DNA of 50,865 nucleotides from assembly GCA_900550035.1 (NCBI GenBank), contig URQS01000021.1, positions 1 through 50,865 of the forward strand, read 5' to 3'. Numbering within the stretch: position 1 is the stretch's first letter; each line of letters opens with the position of its first letter. Positions 32,082-40,447 of this stretch are shown here, one piece after another. Below the pieces are notes generated by a model. The model had not been told where the DNA came from, searched no databases, and saw nothing but the letters and a program-made list of their open reading frames with translations. The position numbers and the translations under genes are program-made. The DNA is from an uncultured Prevotella sp. (GTDB lineage: Bacteria > Bacteroidota > Bacteroidia > Bacteroidales > Bacteroidaceae).

Positions 32082-33062
32082 TTATTTCATGTGCATTTCA
32101 GCAATGTGCTTGAATCCGTTGAGGAAGTCACGTGCTGCCATACGTTTCTTTCCTGATGCTTGCAGTTCTACGATGTCGAGCCATTCATCGTTGGTGGCAA
32201 CTAATAGATGGCTGTTTTCTGTTTTCAGTGTTCCTGGAGCTACACCTGTACAATTTGTACCAGTTTTCGCTGTCTTGAATATTTTCATGACACTTGCCTC
32301 TACCTTCTCGGTCTCGTTGTTTGATGCAAGTGTAGTCCATGTTCCAGGATAAGGACTGAGTCCGCGCACAAAGTCGTAAATGAGTTTGGCGTTATTGTTC
32401 CAGTCTATCTGGCAAGTTTCCTTGAATATCTTCGGTGCAGCCTTGAGTTCGATGTCTTCGCGTTGCGGCTGAGAAGGAACATTGCCATCGGTAGAAATAA
32501 CGAGGTCGACAGTGTCTTGACAGATGCCTGCACCCAATTCCATGAGTCCGTCGTATACATATTCTACATCAGCATCGTCAGGTATCGGGAATTCGCGCTG
32601 CATGATGATGCGACCCGTGTCTATGTTGTGGTCGAGGAAGAATGTTGTGACACCTGTCTTTGTCTCACCGTTGATAACTGCCCAGTTGATAGGTGCTGCT
32701 CCACGGTACTGAGGCAGCAACGCTGCATGTACGTTGAAAGTACCGAAGCGAGGCATGTCCCATACCACCTCGGGCAACATACGGAACGCCACCACTACCT
32801 GCAAGTCGGCATTATACGAGCGTAACTGTTCGATAAATTCCGGATCCTTCATCTTTACCGGTTGCAATACGGGCAGTCCGTGCTCCAAAGCATATTCTTT
32901 GACTGCTGAGGCACGCAGTATCGAACCATGGCGTCCTACGGGTTTGTCGGGCTGAGTCACCACAGCTACAACATTATATCCATTCTCCACAAGCAGCTTG
33001 AGCGAACCCACAGCAAACTCAGGAGTTCCCATAAATACTATGCGTAAGTCTTTCTTTTCCAT
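32082..33062 (-). CDS. fmt: Methionyl-tRNA formyltransferase
   Basis: This 326-residue enzyme formylates Met-tRNAi for translation initiation using 10-formyl-THF. The N-domain has IVFMGTPEFAVGSLKLL. The catalytic triad is visible as Asn110 and His112 in FNVHAALLPQYRGAAPINW and Asp148 in LDHNIDTG. The C-terminal OB-like tRNA-binding domain starts at about residue 215 (RGLSPYPGTWTTL). The length is normal. It is divergent from the Sua5/YrdC gene over a short shared upstream region. Confidence 0.96.
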   Translation of the reverse strand: MEKKDLRIVFMGTPEFAVGSLKLLVENGYNVVAVVTQPDKPVGRHGSILRASAVKEYALEHGLPVLQPVKMKDPEFIEQLRSYNADLQVVVAFRMLPEVVWDMPRFGTFNVHAALLPQYRGAAPINWAVINGETKTGVTTFFLDHNIDTGRIIMQREFPIPDDADVEYVYDGLMELGAGICQDTVDLVISTDGNVPSQPQREDIELKAAPKIFKETCQIDWNNNAKLIYDFVRGLSPYPGTWTTLASNNETEKVEASVMKIFKTAKTGTNCTGVAPGTLKTENSHLLVATNDEWLDIVELQASGKKRMAARDFLNGFKHIAEMHMK

Positions 33063-33185
33063 CGTTTCTTTTTTGTTTTGTATGCAAAGGTAGTGTTTTT
33101 TCGTTGTATCGTTGACGGTTTGTGCTTAAAAATACGTAACTTTGCGTGTTGTATAAGAAGTAAACACACACTAAAATATAAAACG

Positions 33186-33755
33186 ATGACACAGAAAGAA
33201 GATATCAAGAATGCTATTGACGCAATGAAGAAGGGTGGAGTGATACTCTATCCTACTGATACTGTTTGGGGATTGGGATGTGATGCTACCAATGCCGAAG
33301 CTGTAGCAAAAATATACAAAATCAAACAACGCGACGATTCAAAGGCGCTTATATGTCTTGCCGATTCGGTAGACCGTGTACAGCGTTATGTACGTGATGT
33401 TCCGTCTGTTGCTTGGGATCTTATGGAATTGTCCGACAAGCCAACAACCGTTATTCTTGACGGAGCTGTCAATCTTGCTCCTAACCTCATTGCCGAGGAT
33501 GGCAGCATTGGATTGCGTGTCACCAATGAACCTTTCTCAAAAGAGTTGTGCTACAGATTCCAGAAGGCCATTGTCAGCACAAGTGCTAATATAAGTGGCG
33601 AACCCGCTGCCCAGAACTATTGCGACATTTCACCTGAGATACTTGATGCTGTTGATTATGTTTGCTGGACACGTCGTCAGGAACACAAACCGCACAAGCC
33701 AAGCAGTATAATCAAGCTTACTAAGGACGGTAGAGTAACAATTATCAGAAAATAA
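33186..33755 (+). CDS. L-threonylcarbamoyladenylate synthase family protein (Sua5/YciO/YrdC)
   Basis: This protein is about 189 residues from the ATG at 33186 (MTQKEDIKNAI); the frame is open to 33078 but the added residues lie upstream of the likely promoter (TAACTTTG at about 33136-33143). Family motifs are GGVILYPTDTVWGLGCDATN, KIKQRDDSKALICL, TTVILDGA, DGSIGLRVT and STSANISGEPAA. The KxR and SxN substrate-binding signatures are present. These enzymes make threonylcarbamoyl-AMP for the t6A37 tRNA modification. The ClC gene follows after 3 nt, so the two are cotranscribed. Confidence 0.92.
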   Translation: MTQKEDIKNAIDAMKKGGVILYPTDTVWGLGCDATNAEAVAKIYKIKQRDDSKALICLADSVDRVQRYVRDVPSVAWDLMELSDKPTTVILDGAVNLAPNLIAEDGSIGLRVTNEPFSKELCYRFQKAIVSTSANISGEPAAQNYCDISPEILDAVDYVCWTRRQEHKPHKPSSIIKLTKDGRVTIIRK

Positions 33756-33758
33756 GAG

Positions 33759-35570
33759 ATGCAACAATCGGTTTCAAGTACTTCTGCCATAAGAAGTCTT
33801 GGACTGCGACTCTACCAATGGCGTATAAAGCATCTGAGTGATCGCCAGGCAACGATAATCCTGGCTTTCTTCATAGGCTTCTTCGCCTCAGTAGCCGCAT
33901 TCCTTCTCCACTCGCTTATTCATGAGATACAGCAGTTGCTCACATCACGTTTTCATGCCAATACGTTCAACTGGATGTATCTAATGTTTCCTGTTGTAGG
34001 TATATTCTTGACCTCGTTGTTTGTACGGTACGTAGTCAAGGACAATATCTCGCATGGTATTACACGTATTCTTTACGCAATATCCTCCAAGCAGTCGCGT
34101 CTTAAGGGGCACAACTGCTGGACTTCGGTAGTTGCATCAGCCATAACCATCGGCTTTGGTGGTTCGGTAGGAGCCGAGGCTCCTATCGTACTTACGGGTT
34201 CAGCCATCGGTTCAAATCTTGGCCGCTTCTTCCGTATGGACAACAAGACGCTCATGCTGCTTGTTGGTTGCGGTGCTGCTGCTGCCATTGCGGGTATCTT
34301 TAAAGCTCCAATAGCCGGATTGGTATTTACGCTCGAAGTCCTTATGGTAGACCTTAGTATGGCTTCGTTGCTTCCAATCCTTACAGCAGCCGTCACGGCA
34401 ACTTGCTTCACCTATGTATTTATGGGTAGCGATTCGCTCTTCACCTTTCATCTTGACAGCGGATGGGTGGTAGAACGTGTTCCTGCCAGCATCATTCTTG
34501 GAGTAGTATGTGGACTTGTCAGCCTCTACTTCATACGCTCCATGTCAGTATGCGAGGGCATTTTCGGCAAAATGAAGCAGCATCGTTGGGGCAAGCTGGC
34601 ATTGGGTGGACTGATGCTTAGTTCGTTGATATTCCTCTTTCCTGTATTGTATGGTGAAGGATACAGCGCAATCAACATTCTGCTCAACGGTTCGAGCGAA
34701 GCCGACTGGAACGAAGTGCTCAAGAATTCAATGTTCTATGGCAACGGTCATCTGCTCATACTCTTCATAGCATTGGTCATAGTAACAAAGACATTTGCTA
34801 CGGCTGCCACTAATGGAGGAGGCGGTTGTGGTGGAACCTTTGCTCCGTCACTGTTCGTCGGTGCGTTCAGCGGATTCTTGTTCTCACGTCTTTGGAACAT
34901 GTATCAGGTAGGAACGTACATTCCCGAGAAGAACTTCACGTTGCTCGGAATGGCTGGCGTGATGGCAGGTGTAATGCATGCTCCGCTCACGGGTATCTTC
35001 CTCATAGCCGAGATAACCAACGGCTACGACCTCTTCATGCCGCTTATGATAGTGGCAGTAAGTTCGGTTATGACGATAAGCATCTTCGAGCCTCACAGCA
35101 TTTACGCCATGCGACTGGCACGTGAGGGCAAGCTCGTCACCCACCATACAGACAAGTCGGTGCTCACGCTTATGAGTATGGACAGTGTGATAGAACGCGA
35201 TTATACAGCCGTTGACCCCGACATGCCGCTTGGACGATTGGTCAATGCCATATCAAAGAGCCACACCAGTTTTATTCCGGTGCTCAATGCAGCCGGATCG
35301 ATATTGGGTGAGATAGACATTACGAAGATTCGCCACGTTATGTTCCGTGCCGAATTGTACAATAAGTTAACCGTTAGTCAGCTTATGCAGCCAATTGCAG
35401 CACAAGTAGCCGAGGGTGATTCGATGGAAGAAGTGATGCGCAAGTTCGACCTTAAGGGCACGCGCTATTTGCCGGTAGTGAATACGGCAGGTCACATAAC
35501 GGGATACATATCGCGCTCGCGTGCCTATAGTATGTATCGCAAAATGGTGGCTGACTTCTCTAATGAGTGA
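33759..35570 (+). CDS. ClC-family chloride channel/antiporter with CBS domains
   Basis: This is a 603-residue membrane protein. The ClC core spans about residues 35-450. The conserved GFGGSVGAEAPIVLTGSA corresponds to the GxEGP filter region with the gating Glu kept. A GGGGCGGTFAPSLFVGA segment and GMAGVMAGVMHAPLTGIFLI follow. Two cytoplasmic CBS domains fill about residues 465-595 (MSMDSVIERDYTAVDPDMPL, then VSQLMQPIAAQVAEGDSMEE), probably binding adenine nucleotides. It is downstream of, and close to, the Sua5 gene. Whether it is a channel or an H+/Cl- antiporter cannot be decided here; the kept Glu favours exchange. Confidence 0.93.
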   Translation: MQQSVSSTSAIRSLGLRLYQWRIKHLSDRQATIILAFFIGFFASVAAFLLHSLIHEIQQLLTSRFHANTFNWMYLMFPVVGIFLTSLFVRYVVKDNISHGITRILYAISSKQSRLKGHNCWTSVVASAITIGFGGSVGAEAPIVLTGSAIGSNLGRFFRMDNKTLMLLVGCGAAAAIAGIFKAPIAGLVFTLEVLMVDLSMASLLPILTAAVTATCFTYVFMGSDSLFTFHLDSGWVVERVPASIILGVVCGLVSLYFIRSMSVCEGIFGKMKQHRWGKLALGGLMLSSLIFLFPVLYGEGYSAINILLNGSSEADWNEVLKNSMFYGNGHLLILFIALVIVTKTFATAATNGGGGCGGTFAPSLFVGAFSGFLFSRLWNMYQVGTYIPEKNFTLLGMAGVMAGVMHAPLTGIFLIAEITNGYDLFMPLMIVAVSSVMTISIFEPHSIYAMRLAREGKLVTHHTDKSVLTLMSMDSVIERDYTAVDPDMPLGRLVNAISKSHTSFIPVLNAAGSILGEIDITKIRHVMFRAELYNKLTVSQLMQPIAAQVAEGDSMEEVMRKFDLKGTRYLPVVNTAGHITGYISRSRAYSMYRKMVADFSNE

Positions 35571-35576
35571 TTGCTC

Positions 35577-35747
35577 AGTTGAGAGTTTAGAATTGAGAGT
35601 TGAGAGTTATGATATGTAATGTTGATATTATATATTGAAAAAATGTATAGCTTAAAACTTTTGGTCAAAGCTAATCATAATTCTCAATTCTAAACTCTCA
35701 ACTCTCAACTAAAAAAACTCTCAACTCTCAATTCTCAACTTTCAACT
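35577..35747. repeat. Heptameric repeats forming a long inverted repeat
   Basis: The left side (35579-35608) is built of 7-bp units such as TTGAGAG. The right side (35681-35747) has two runs of four units of the complement (CTCTCAA, TTCTCAA, CTTTCAA) separated by an A-run at 35711-35717. The segments 35577-35598 and 35682-35703 are perfect 22-bp inverted copies. It lies between the convergent ClC and rpe genes and probably folds into a large hairpin. Similar TTGAGAG-type intergenic repeats occur, as I recall, in many Bacteroidales. Confidence 0.75.
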
Positions 35748-35752
35748 AAAAA

Positions 35753-36406
35753 TTATTTGCAGTTCTTCAAGTCGTGTATTGTCTTGATAGGGTCGGCTGC
35801 CTTGAATATGTAGCTGCCGCTTACCAATACGTCGGCTCCAGCCTCTACCAGCAGCGGTGCGGTCTTGTCGTTGACGCCACCGTCAATCTGGATAAGGGCA
35901 TTGCTGCCTTTCTCCTCAATCATCTGCTTCAGTCGGCGTGTCTTTTCCACTATACCGGGAATAAATTTCTGTCCGCCGAAACCGGGGTTAACGCTCATGA
36001 GTAGCACCATGTCTACATCATTGATGATATCCTCAAGCATGCAGATAGGAGTAGAAGGATTGAGTGTAACACCGGCTTTCATGCCAGCGGCGTGAATCTC
36101 CTGAATGGTGCGGTGCAGATGTACGCAAGCTTCGAAATGTACATTCATCATCATGGCACCAGTGGCAGCTACTTGCTTGATGTAGTTTTCTGGATGTACA
36201 ATCATAAGATGTACGTCGAGCGGTTTCTTACATTCCTTAGCCACAGCCTCAATTACGGGGAAACCGAAAGAGATGTTGGGTACGAATACTCCGTCCATAA
36301 TGTCCAGATGAAGCCAGTCGGCCTCACTGCTGTTGATCATTTCGATGTCCTTCTTGAGGTTGATGAAGTTGGCCGACAGCAACGAAGGTGAGATAAGTGT
36401 TTCCAT
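35753..36406 (-). CDS. rpe: Ribulose-phosphate 3-epimerase
   Basis: This 217-residue TIM-barrel enzyme interconverts ribulose-5-phosphate and xylulose-5-phosphate in the pentose phosphate pathway. Motifs are SPSLLSANF, WLHLDIMDGVFVPNISFG (metal-binding His and catalytic Asp), DVHLMIVHPENYI, LMSVNPGFGGQKFIP and IQIDGGVNDKTAPLLVEAGA. It ends next to a repeat-rich region. A small gene of 41 codons lies 37 nt upstream on the same strand and may be cotranscribed. Confidence 0.97.
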   Translation of the reverse strand: METLISPSLLSANFINLKKDIEMINSSEADWLHLDIMDGVFVPNISFGFPVIEAVAKECKKPLDVHLMIVHPENYIKQVAATGAMMMNVHFEACVHLHRTIQEIHAAGMKAGVTLNPSTPICMLEDIINDVDMVLLMSVNPGFGGQKFIPGIVEKTRRLKQMIEEKGSNALIQIDGGVNDKTAPLLVEAGADVLVSGSYIFKAADPIKTIHDLKNCK

Positions 36407-36443
36407 ATCAGTGATATTCTTTTTTATAAATTAGTTTAAGCAA

Positions 36444-36569
36444 TTAGTTTGTCATATAAGCTTCGTCATGTCCGTCGCTCTTCATCACCCGATAAGCGTA
36501 TGCAATCTGTCGGATGATATTCAACGTAAGTTCAGAGGGTCGAGCCTCGTCAGGGGTAAAAATCTTCAT
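36444..36569 (-). CDS. Small conserved-looking protein (41 residues), function unknown
   Basis: An ATG at 36569 opens a 41-codon frame to TAA at 36444-36446. The product is acidic at the start (MKIFTPDEARPSELTLNIIR) and continues QIAYAYRVMKSDG with a predicted amphipathic helix. I recall similar short proteins with a TPDEARPSE-like start in Bacteroides and Prevotella genomes, but cannot confirm this. It is below common gene-calling size limits. It lies upstream of rpe in the same direction. Confidence 0.55.
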   Translation of the reverse strand: MKIFTPDEARPSELTLNIIRQIAYAYRVMKSDGHDEAYMTN

Positions 36570-36754
36570 AGGCGAATTGTTTATATTGTTGTTACTTCTT
36601 TATTATCATTAACGACGATGATTGTATATTATTATGTTTGTCTGTATTTTTTATTTTGCTCTATATATAATATGGTGGAATACTGGGATAAAACATGTAA
36701 AAGACACCAATCAAGACAAAATATTAGCAATTTAATAAAAAAGTAGTCAAAAAA
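36570..36754. other. AT-rich intergenic stretch before the trp promoter
   Basis: About 185 bases, very AT-rich, without a supported gene or strong hairpin. It should contain the promoter of the minus-strand small gene. Confidence 0.6.
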
Positions 36755-36785
36755 CTTGTTGATTAATATTTATTTCTTACTTTTG
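36755..36785 (+). promoter_or_regulatory. trp operon promoter
   Basis: CTTG (36755-36758), a 19-nt spacer and TACTTTTG (36778-36785), which fits TAnnTTTG. It gives a leader RNA starting about 30 nt before the Trp leader peptide. Confidence 0.75.
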
Positions 36786-36821
36786 CAATCGAATAGATTA
36801 CTAATTAAAAGAATATAGTAT

Positions 36822-36881
36822 ATGAATAATGCACAGCTTACATTTTGGTGGTGGCGTAGCTCAAGATTTGAAAAGTCGTGA
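36822..36881 (+). CDS. trpL: trp operon leader peptide (three consecutive Trp codons)
   Basis: A 19-codon frame starts at ATG 36822 and reads MNNAQLTFWWWRSSRFEKS before TGA 36879-36881. Three TGG codons in a row occupy 36846-36854. It lies between a good promoter and an intrinsic terminator, directly upstream of all seven trp genes, which is the layout of transcription attenuation. A ribosome stalled on scarce Trp-tRNA would cover GCGTAG (36854-36859), freeing its partner CTACGC (36893-36898) for another fold. Confidence 0.9.
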   Translation: MNNAQLTFWWWRSSRFEKS

Positions 36882-36959
36882 GAAGATAGCACCTACGCAT
36901 TATTTTCGTATATAGAGATAATAAGACAGGCCTGCCGCTCACGCGACAGGTCTTTTTTT
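36854..36959 (+). terminator. trp attenuator (pause hairpin and terminator)
   Basis: Hairpin one pairs GCGTAG (36854-36859) with CTACGC (36893-36898). The terminator (36923-36954) pairs AAGA with TCTT, CCTG with CAGG and CGC with GCG around TCAC, then runs into seven T residues. TTATT at 36900-36904 and AATAA at 36920-36924 could form an antiterminator that invades the terminator base. Confidence 0.85.
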
Positions 36960-37014
36960 ATATCCGTATTCAAGGGAGTTATAACTGTTGAAAACAAAAT
37001 TAAATGATAATAAT

Positions 37015-38022
37015 ATGGCAACAATGAAGTTGATTTTGGAAAAGGTACTCGGCGGTGAGAAACTTAGCCGTCAGGAGACAAAGGACATTCTGCTTGGCAT
37101 CACACGCGACGAATATCCCAGCGAACAGATTTCGGCACTGCTCACAGCGCTCCAGATGCGAGGCGTGACGGTAGACGAACTACTCGGTTTTCGCGACGGA
37201 ATACTTGAGACGGGAGTACATGCCGTGCTTGACTGCGACCGTTACATCGACGTAGTAGGCACAGGGGGCGACCGCAAGAATACATTCAATATTTCCACCA
37301 CTTCATGTTTTGTCATAGCAGGAGCAGGATATAAGGTGGCAAAGCACGGTAACTATTCAGCCACTTCTACCTCCGGAGCGTCGAACGTTATCGAACAGCA
37401 CGGCGTGAAGTTCACTGCCGACCTTGACAAGCTCAACCGTTCCATCAACGAGTGTGGCATCGTATATTTGCATGCACAGCTCTTTGCCAAGGCCATGAAG
37501 TTTGTAGGTCCGATACGCAAGGCATTGCAGTTTCCAACATGCTTCAATCTGCTCGGCCCGCTGGTAAATCCTTCACAGCCTAAGTGTCAGCTTTTGGGTG
37601 TAGCCACGCTCGACCAGATGAAGTTGTATAGCGAGGTTTACCGTCGCATAGGAGTCGACTATGCCATTGTCAACAGCATTGACGGATATGACGAGATTTC
37701 GCTGACTGGCGATTTTAAGGTATCCACCAATTCTTATGAGCGTATCTTCTCTCCATCTGATCTGGGTATGCAGAAAGCATTGCCAGAAGAACTTGTAGCC
37801 GGAGCTACAGAGAAGGAGGCAGCACAGATATTCGATGCAGTACTTGAGAACCGTGCTCTTCATGCACAGAAGAATATAGTCATAGCAAATGCAGCGTTTG
37901 GCATACAGACATTCGAACGCGGACAGAAACCTATTGAGGAATGCATTGCTATAGCACGAGAGTCGATAGAGAGTGGACGTGCCTTGGCTACATTCAAGAA
38001 GTTTAGGGAGATAAACGGATAA
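37015..38022 (+). CDS. trpD: Anthranilate phosphoribosyltransferase
   Basis: TrpD joins anthranilate to PRPP, the second step of tryptophan synthesis. From the ATG at 37015 it is 335 residues; an upstream TTG at 36988 and an ATG at 37024 are alternatives. Motifs are VVGTGGDRKNTFNISTTSCF (PRPP-binding glycine loop), KHGNYSATSTSGASNVIEQ and NLLGPLVNP. It is the first structural gene after the attenuator, and trpC starts 2 nt after its stop. No trpG fusion is present; glutaminase TrpG is encoded at the end of the operon. Confidence 0.96.
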   Translation: MATMKLILEKVLGGEKLSRQETKDILLGITRDEYPSEQISALLTALQMRGVTVDELLGFRDGILETGVHAVLDCDRYIDVVGTGGDRKNTFNISTTSCFVIAGAGYKVAKHGNYSATSTSGASNVIEQHGVKFTADLDKLNRSINECGIVYLHAQLFAKAMKFVGPIRKALQFPTCFNLLGPLVNPSQPKCQLLGVATLDQMKLYSEVYRRIGVDYAIVNSIDGYDEISLTGDFKVSTNSYERIFSPSDLGMQKALPEELVAGATEKEAAQIFDAVLENRALHAQKNIVIANAAFGIQTFERGQKPIEECIAIARESIESGRALATFKKFREING

Positions 38023-38024
38023 AA

Positions 38025-38822
38025 ATGGATATACTTGAAGAAATCGTAGCTCGCAAGCGTGTCGACCTCCAACAGATGAAGGCACGCCATACCGAGCGCA
38101 TCATACACCAGGAGGTAGAGCAGCTAATGTCGCAAGGCATTTCTGTGCCATCTATGAGTCAATCGTTAAAGAGCAGTTCTACTGGTATAATAGCAGAGTT
38201 CAAAAGACGCTCACCATCGAAAGGATGGATTATGGAGAAGGCAGATGCTGCAGTTGTTCCTCTTAGCTATCAGCAGGCTGGAGCATCGGCACTGAGCATA
38301 CTCACCGACACTCCTTACTTCGGAGGCGACGACAGCGATATCCTAAAGGCGCGTAATAGTGGTGTGACATTGCCAATACTCTATAAGAATTTTGTCGTTG
38401 ATGAATACCAACTTTTTCAGGCTCGGCTCTGTGGAGCCTCGGCTGTGCTTCTGATTGCAGCATGTCTGAATAAGGACGAGTGTAGGATGCTACTTAATAT
38501 GGCTCACGAACTAAATCTTGAGGTACTGCTGGAAATGCATAGTGAAGCCGATACGGAATATGCAGATTTGCTACCTGATATGTGTGGTATCAACAATCGC
38601 AACCTTGGTACTTTCCATACAGATGTGCAGACTTCATTCCGCCTGGCAAGTCGTCTGCCTGAAGAAGTCTGTCGGGTAAGTGAGAGCGGACTGAAGGATT
38701 TAGCAACTCTTGAAGCTTTGCGGCTGGCTGGATACAATGGTTTCCTTATGGGCGAACGCTTTATGAAAGAGGCTGACCCAGCCCAGGCATTGAATGAATT
38801 TACAGGCATAATAACAAAATAA
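38025..38822 (+). CDS. trpC: Indole-3-glycerol phosphate synthase
   Basis: This 265-residue TIM-barrel enzyme closes the indole ring from CdRP with loss of CO2. Landmarks are DILEEIVARKRVDLQQ, IIAEFKRRSPSKGWI (catalytic Glu and Lys), ALSILTDTPYFGG, PILYKNFVVDEYQ, INNRNLGTF and VSESGLKDLATL. It is a single-function protein, not fused to TrpF. It starts 2 nt after trpD, so translation is likely coupled. Confidence 0.96.
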   Translation: MDILEEIVARKRVDLQQMKARHTERIIHQEVEQLMSQGISVPSMSQSLKSSSTGIIAEFKRRSPSKGWIMEKADAAVVPLSYQQAGASALSILTDTPYFGGDDSDILKARNSGVTLPILYKNFVVDEYQLFQARLCGASAVLLIAACLNKDECRMLLNMAHELNLEVLLEMHSEADTEYADLLPDMCGINNRNLGTFHTDVQTSFRLASRLPEEVCRVSESGLKDLATLEALRLAGYNGFLMGERFMKEADPAQALNEFTGIITK

Positions 38823-38879
38823 AAGTAAAATCATAACTAAATCATGGGTTTTTCTAAGCCCAATATAATTCGAAGAACA

Positions 38880-39581
38880 ATGAGCAATAATAAACCCTTG
38901 ATAAAGGTTTGCGGAATGCGTGATCCTGACAATATACGCACTGTAGTACAGTTGCCAATAGACTATATGGGATTAATATTTTATCCCAAGAGCAGTCGAT
39001 ATGTAGACATGCAACATTTATGTACCGGACTTATGCCCGACCAAGCAGATCCAAATATAAGTGAAGCAACTAAAGCAGACATTCATAACGGTATTGGTAG
39101 AGTAGGGGTGTTTGTAGATGCTATGGCACAAGACATTATAACACGTGTCGTTGCTTTCGAACTTGACGCAGTACAGTTGCATGGCTCTGAGACTCCGACG
39201 TTCATTCGCAATCTGCGTGCTACTATAGTGCCAGACATCCGCCCCACGCTAAAGGTATTTAAGGCTATGAGTATATCCTCTGCCGACGATTTTGCACATT
39301 GTGCTCAATATGAGGGCATTGTAGATATGTTTGTCTTTGATACAAAATGTATCGGTTATGGTGGAAGCGGACAACAGTTTGACTGGTCGTTGCTTGACAG
39401 CTATCATGGTACAGTACCTTTCTTACTGAGTGGAGGTATAGGTCCTGACGATGCTGAGCGTATCAAGGCTTTTAGCCATCCACTGTTTGCTGGTGTCGAC
39501 CTTAATTCAAGGTTTGAAACGGAGCCGGCCGTGAAGGATGTACAGTTGATTGACAGTTTTATCAAGCAACTGCGAGGCTGA
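38880..39581 (+). CDS. trpF: Phosphoribosylanthranilate isomerase
   Basis: This protein is about 233 residues from the ATG at 38880 (MSNNKPLIKVCGMRD); the frame is open to 38844 but KVCGM normally lies close to the N-terminus. The catalytic Cys is in KVCGMRDPDNI. MGLIFYPKSSRYV, VQLHGSE, the general-acid Asp in FVFDTK, and LLSGGIGPDDAERI with GVDLNSRFE complete the barrel. It isomerises PRA to CdRP. An insert around residues 55-70 (ADPNISEATKADIHNGIG) is slightly longer than in enteric enzymes. Confidence 0.95.
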   Translation: MSNNKPLIKVCGMRDPDNIRTVVQLPIDYMGLIFYPKSSRYVDMQHLCTGLMPDQADPNISEATKADIHNGIGRVGVFVDAMAQDIITRVVAFELDAVQLHGSETPTFIRNLRATIVPDIRPTLKVFKAMSISSADDFAHCAQYEGIVDMFVFDTKCIGYGGSGQQFDWSLLDSYHGTVPFLLSGGIGPDDAERIKAFSHPLFAGVDLNSRFETEPAVKDVQLIDSFIKQLRG

Positions 39582-39632
39582 ATATATAGAACAATATAAG
39601 TAAAAATGATTTAAGTAATAAAACCGTAGGAT

Positions 39633-40409
39633 ATGAATAAGATAAATAGATTGTTTTCAGAGCGTGGCGACCGCAAGCTATTGTCGCTGTACTTCTGTGC
39701 AGGATGTCCTGAGGAGGATATGACCGCTGACATTATACTCGCCATGCAGCGCCACGGTATAGACATGATTGAGGTGGGAATACCATTTAGCGACCCTTTG
39801 GCAGACGGTCCGGTGATACAGAGTGCTGGAACGGTGGCACTGAAAAATGGCATGACACTCGAAACTCTTTTCGGTCAGCTTGACGCAATCAAGTCGCAGG
39901 TAAATATTCCGCTGGTGCTTATGGGCTATCTCAATGTCATCATGCACTACGGATATGAGCGCTTCTGCCAGCGTTGTGTGGAGTGCGGAGTCTCGGGATT
40001 CATCATCCCTGACCTTCCGTTCGACGACTATCTCAATGAGATAAAGCCTCTTGCCGACCGCTACAATCTGCGTTGCATCATGATGATAACGCCAGAGACA
40101 TCTGAAGAGCGCATCCGATTTATCGACCGTCACACCGACGGATTCATCTATATGGTAAGTTCGGCAAGCATAACTGGTGCGCAGCAGAATTTCGACGAAG
40201 CCAAGCAGCAATACTTCCAGCGTATCAATGCCATGAATCTGCACAATCCGCGCATGATAGGCTTCGGCATAAGCAACCGTCAGACGCTCGAAAGTGCGCA
40301 GAACAATGCCGCCGGTGCCATCATAGGTAGCAAGTTTGTAACTCTGCTACGTGACACCCGCAATGCCGACGAGGCTCTGACTCAGTTGTTCGATGCACTG
40401 AAGAAGTAA
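39633..40409 (+). CDS. trpA: Tryptophan synthase alpha subunit
   Basis: This 258-residue TIM barrel cleaves indole-3-glycerol phosphate to indole and passes it to TrpB. The catalytic Glu47 is in MIEVGIPFSDPLADGP and Asp58 lies in the same segment. LVLMGYLNVIMHYG and FIYMVSSASITGA follow. It is encoded just before trpB rather than after it, the reverse of the usual trpBA order, because of the rotated gene order of this operon. Confidence 0.96.
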   Translation: MNKINRLFSERGDRKLLSLYFCAGCPEEDMTADIILAMQRHGIDMIEVGIPFSDPLADGPVIQSAGTVALKNGMTLETLFGQLDAIKSQVNIPLVLMGYLNVIMHYGYERFCQRCVECGVSGFIIPDLPFDDYLNEIKPLADRYNLRCIMMITPETSEERIRFIDRHTDGFIYMVSSASITGAQQNFDEAKQQYFQRINAMNLHNPRMIGFGISNRQTLESAQNNAAGAIIGSKFVTLLRDTRNADEALTQLFDALKK

Positions 40410-40447
40410 GTACACCTTATTATATAATAATCAAAACACAAAATATT

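Noticed and set aside
33078..33185. N-terminal extension of the Sua5/YrdC protein
   Set aside because: Lies over the TAACTTTG promoter box and the residues do not fit the family.
36468..36746. 92-codon plus-strand frame between rpe and trp
   Set aside because: Overlaps the better small minus-strand frame at 36444-36569 and is otherwise AT-rich translation without motifs.
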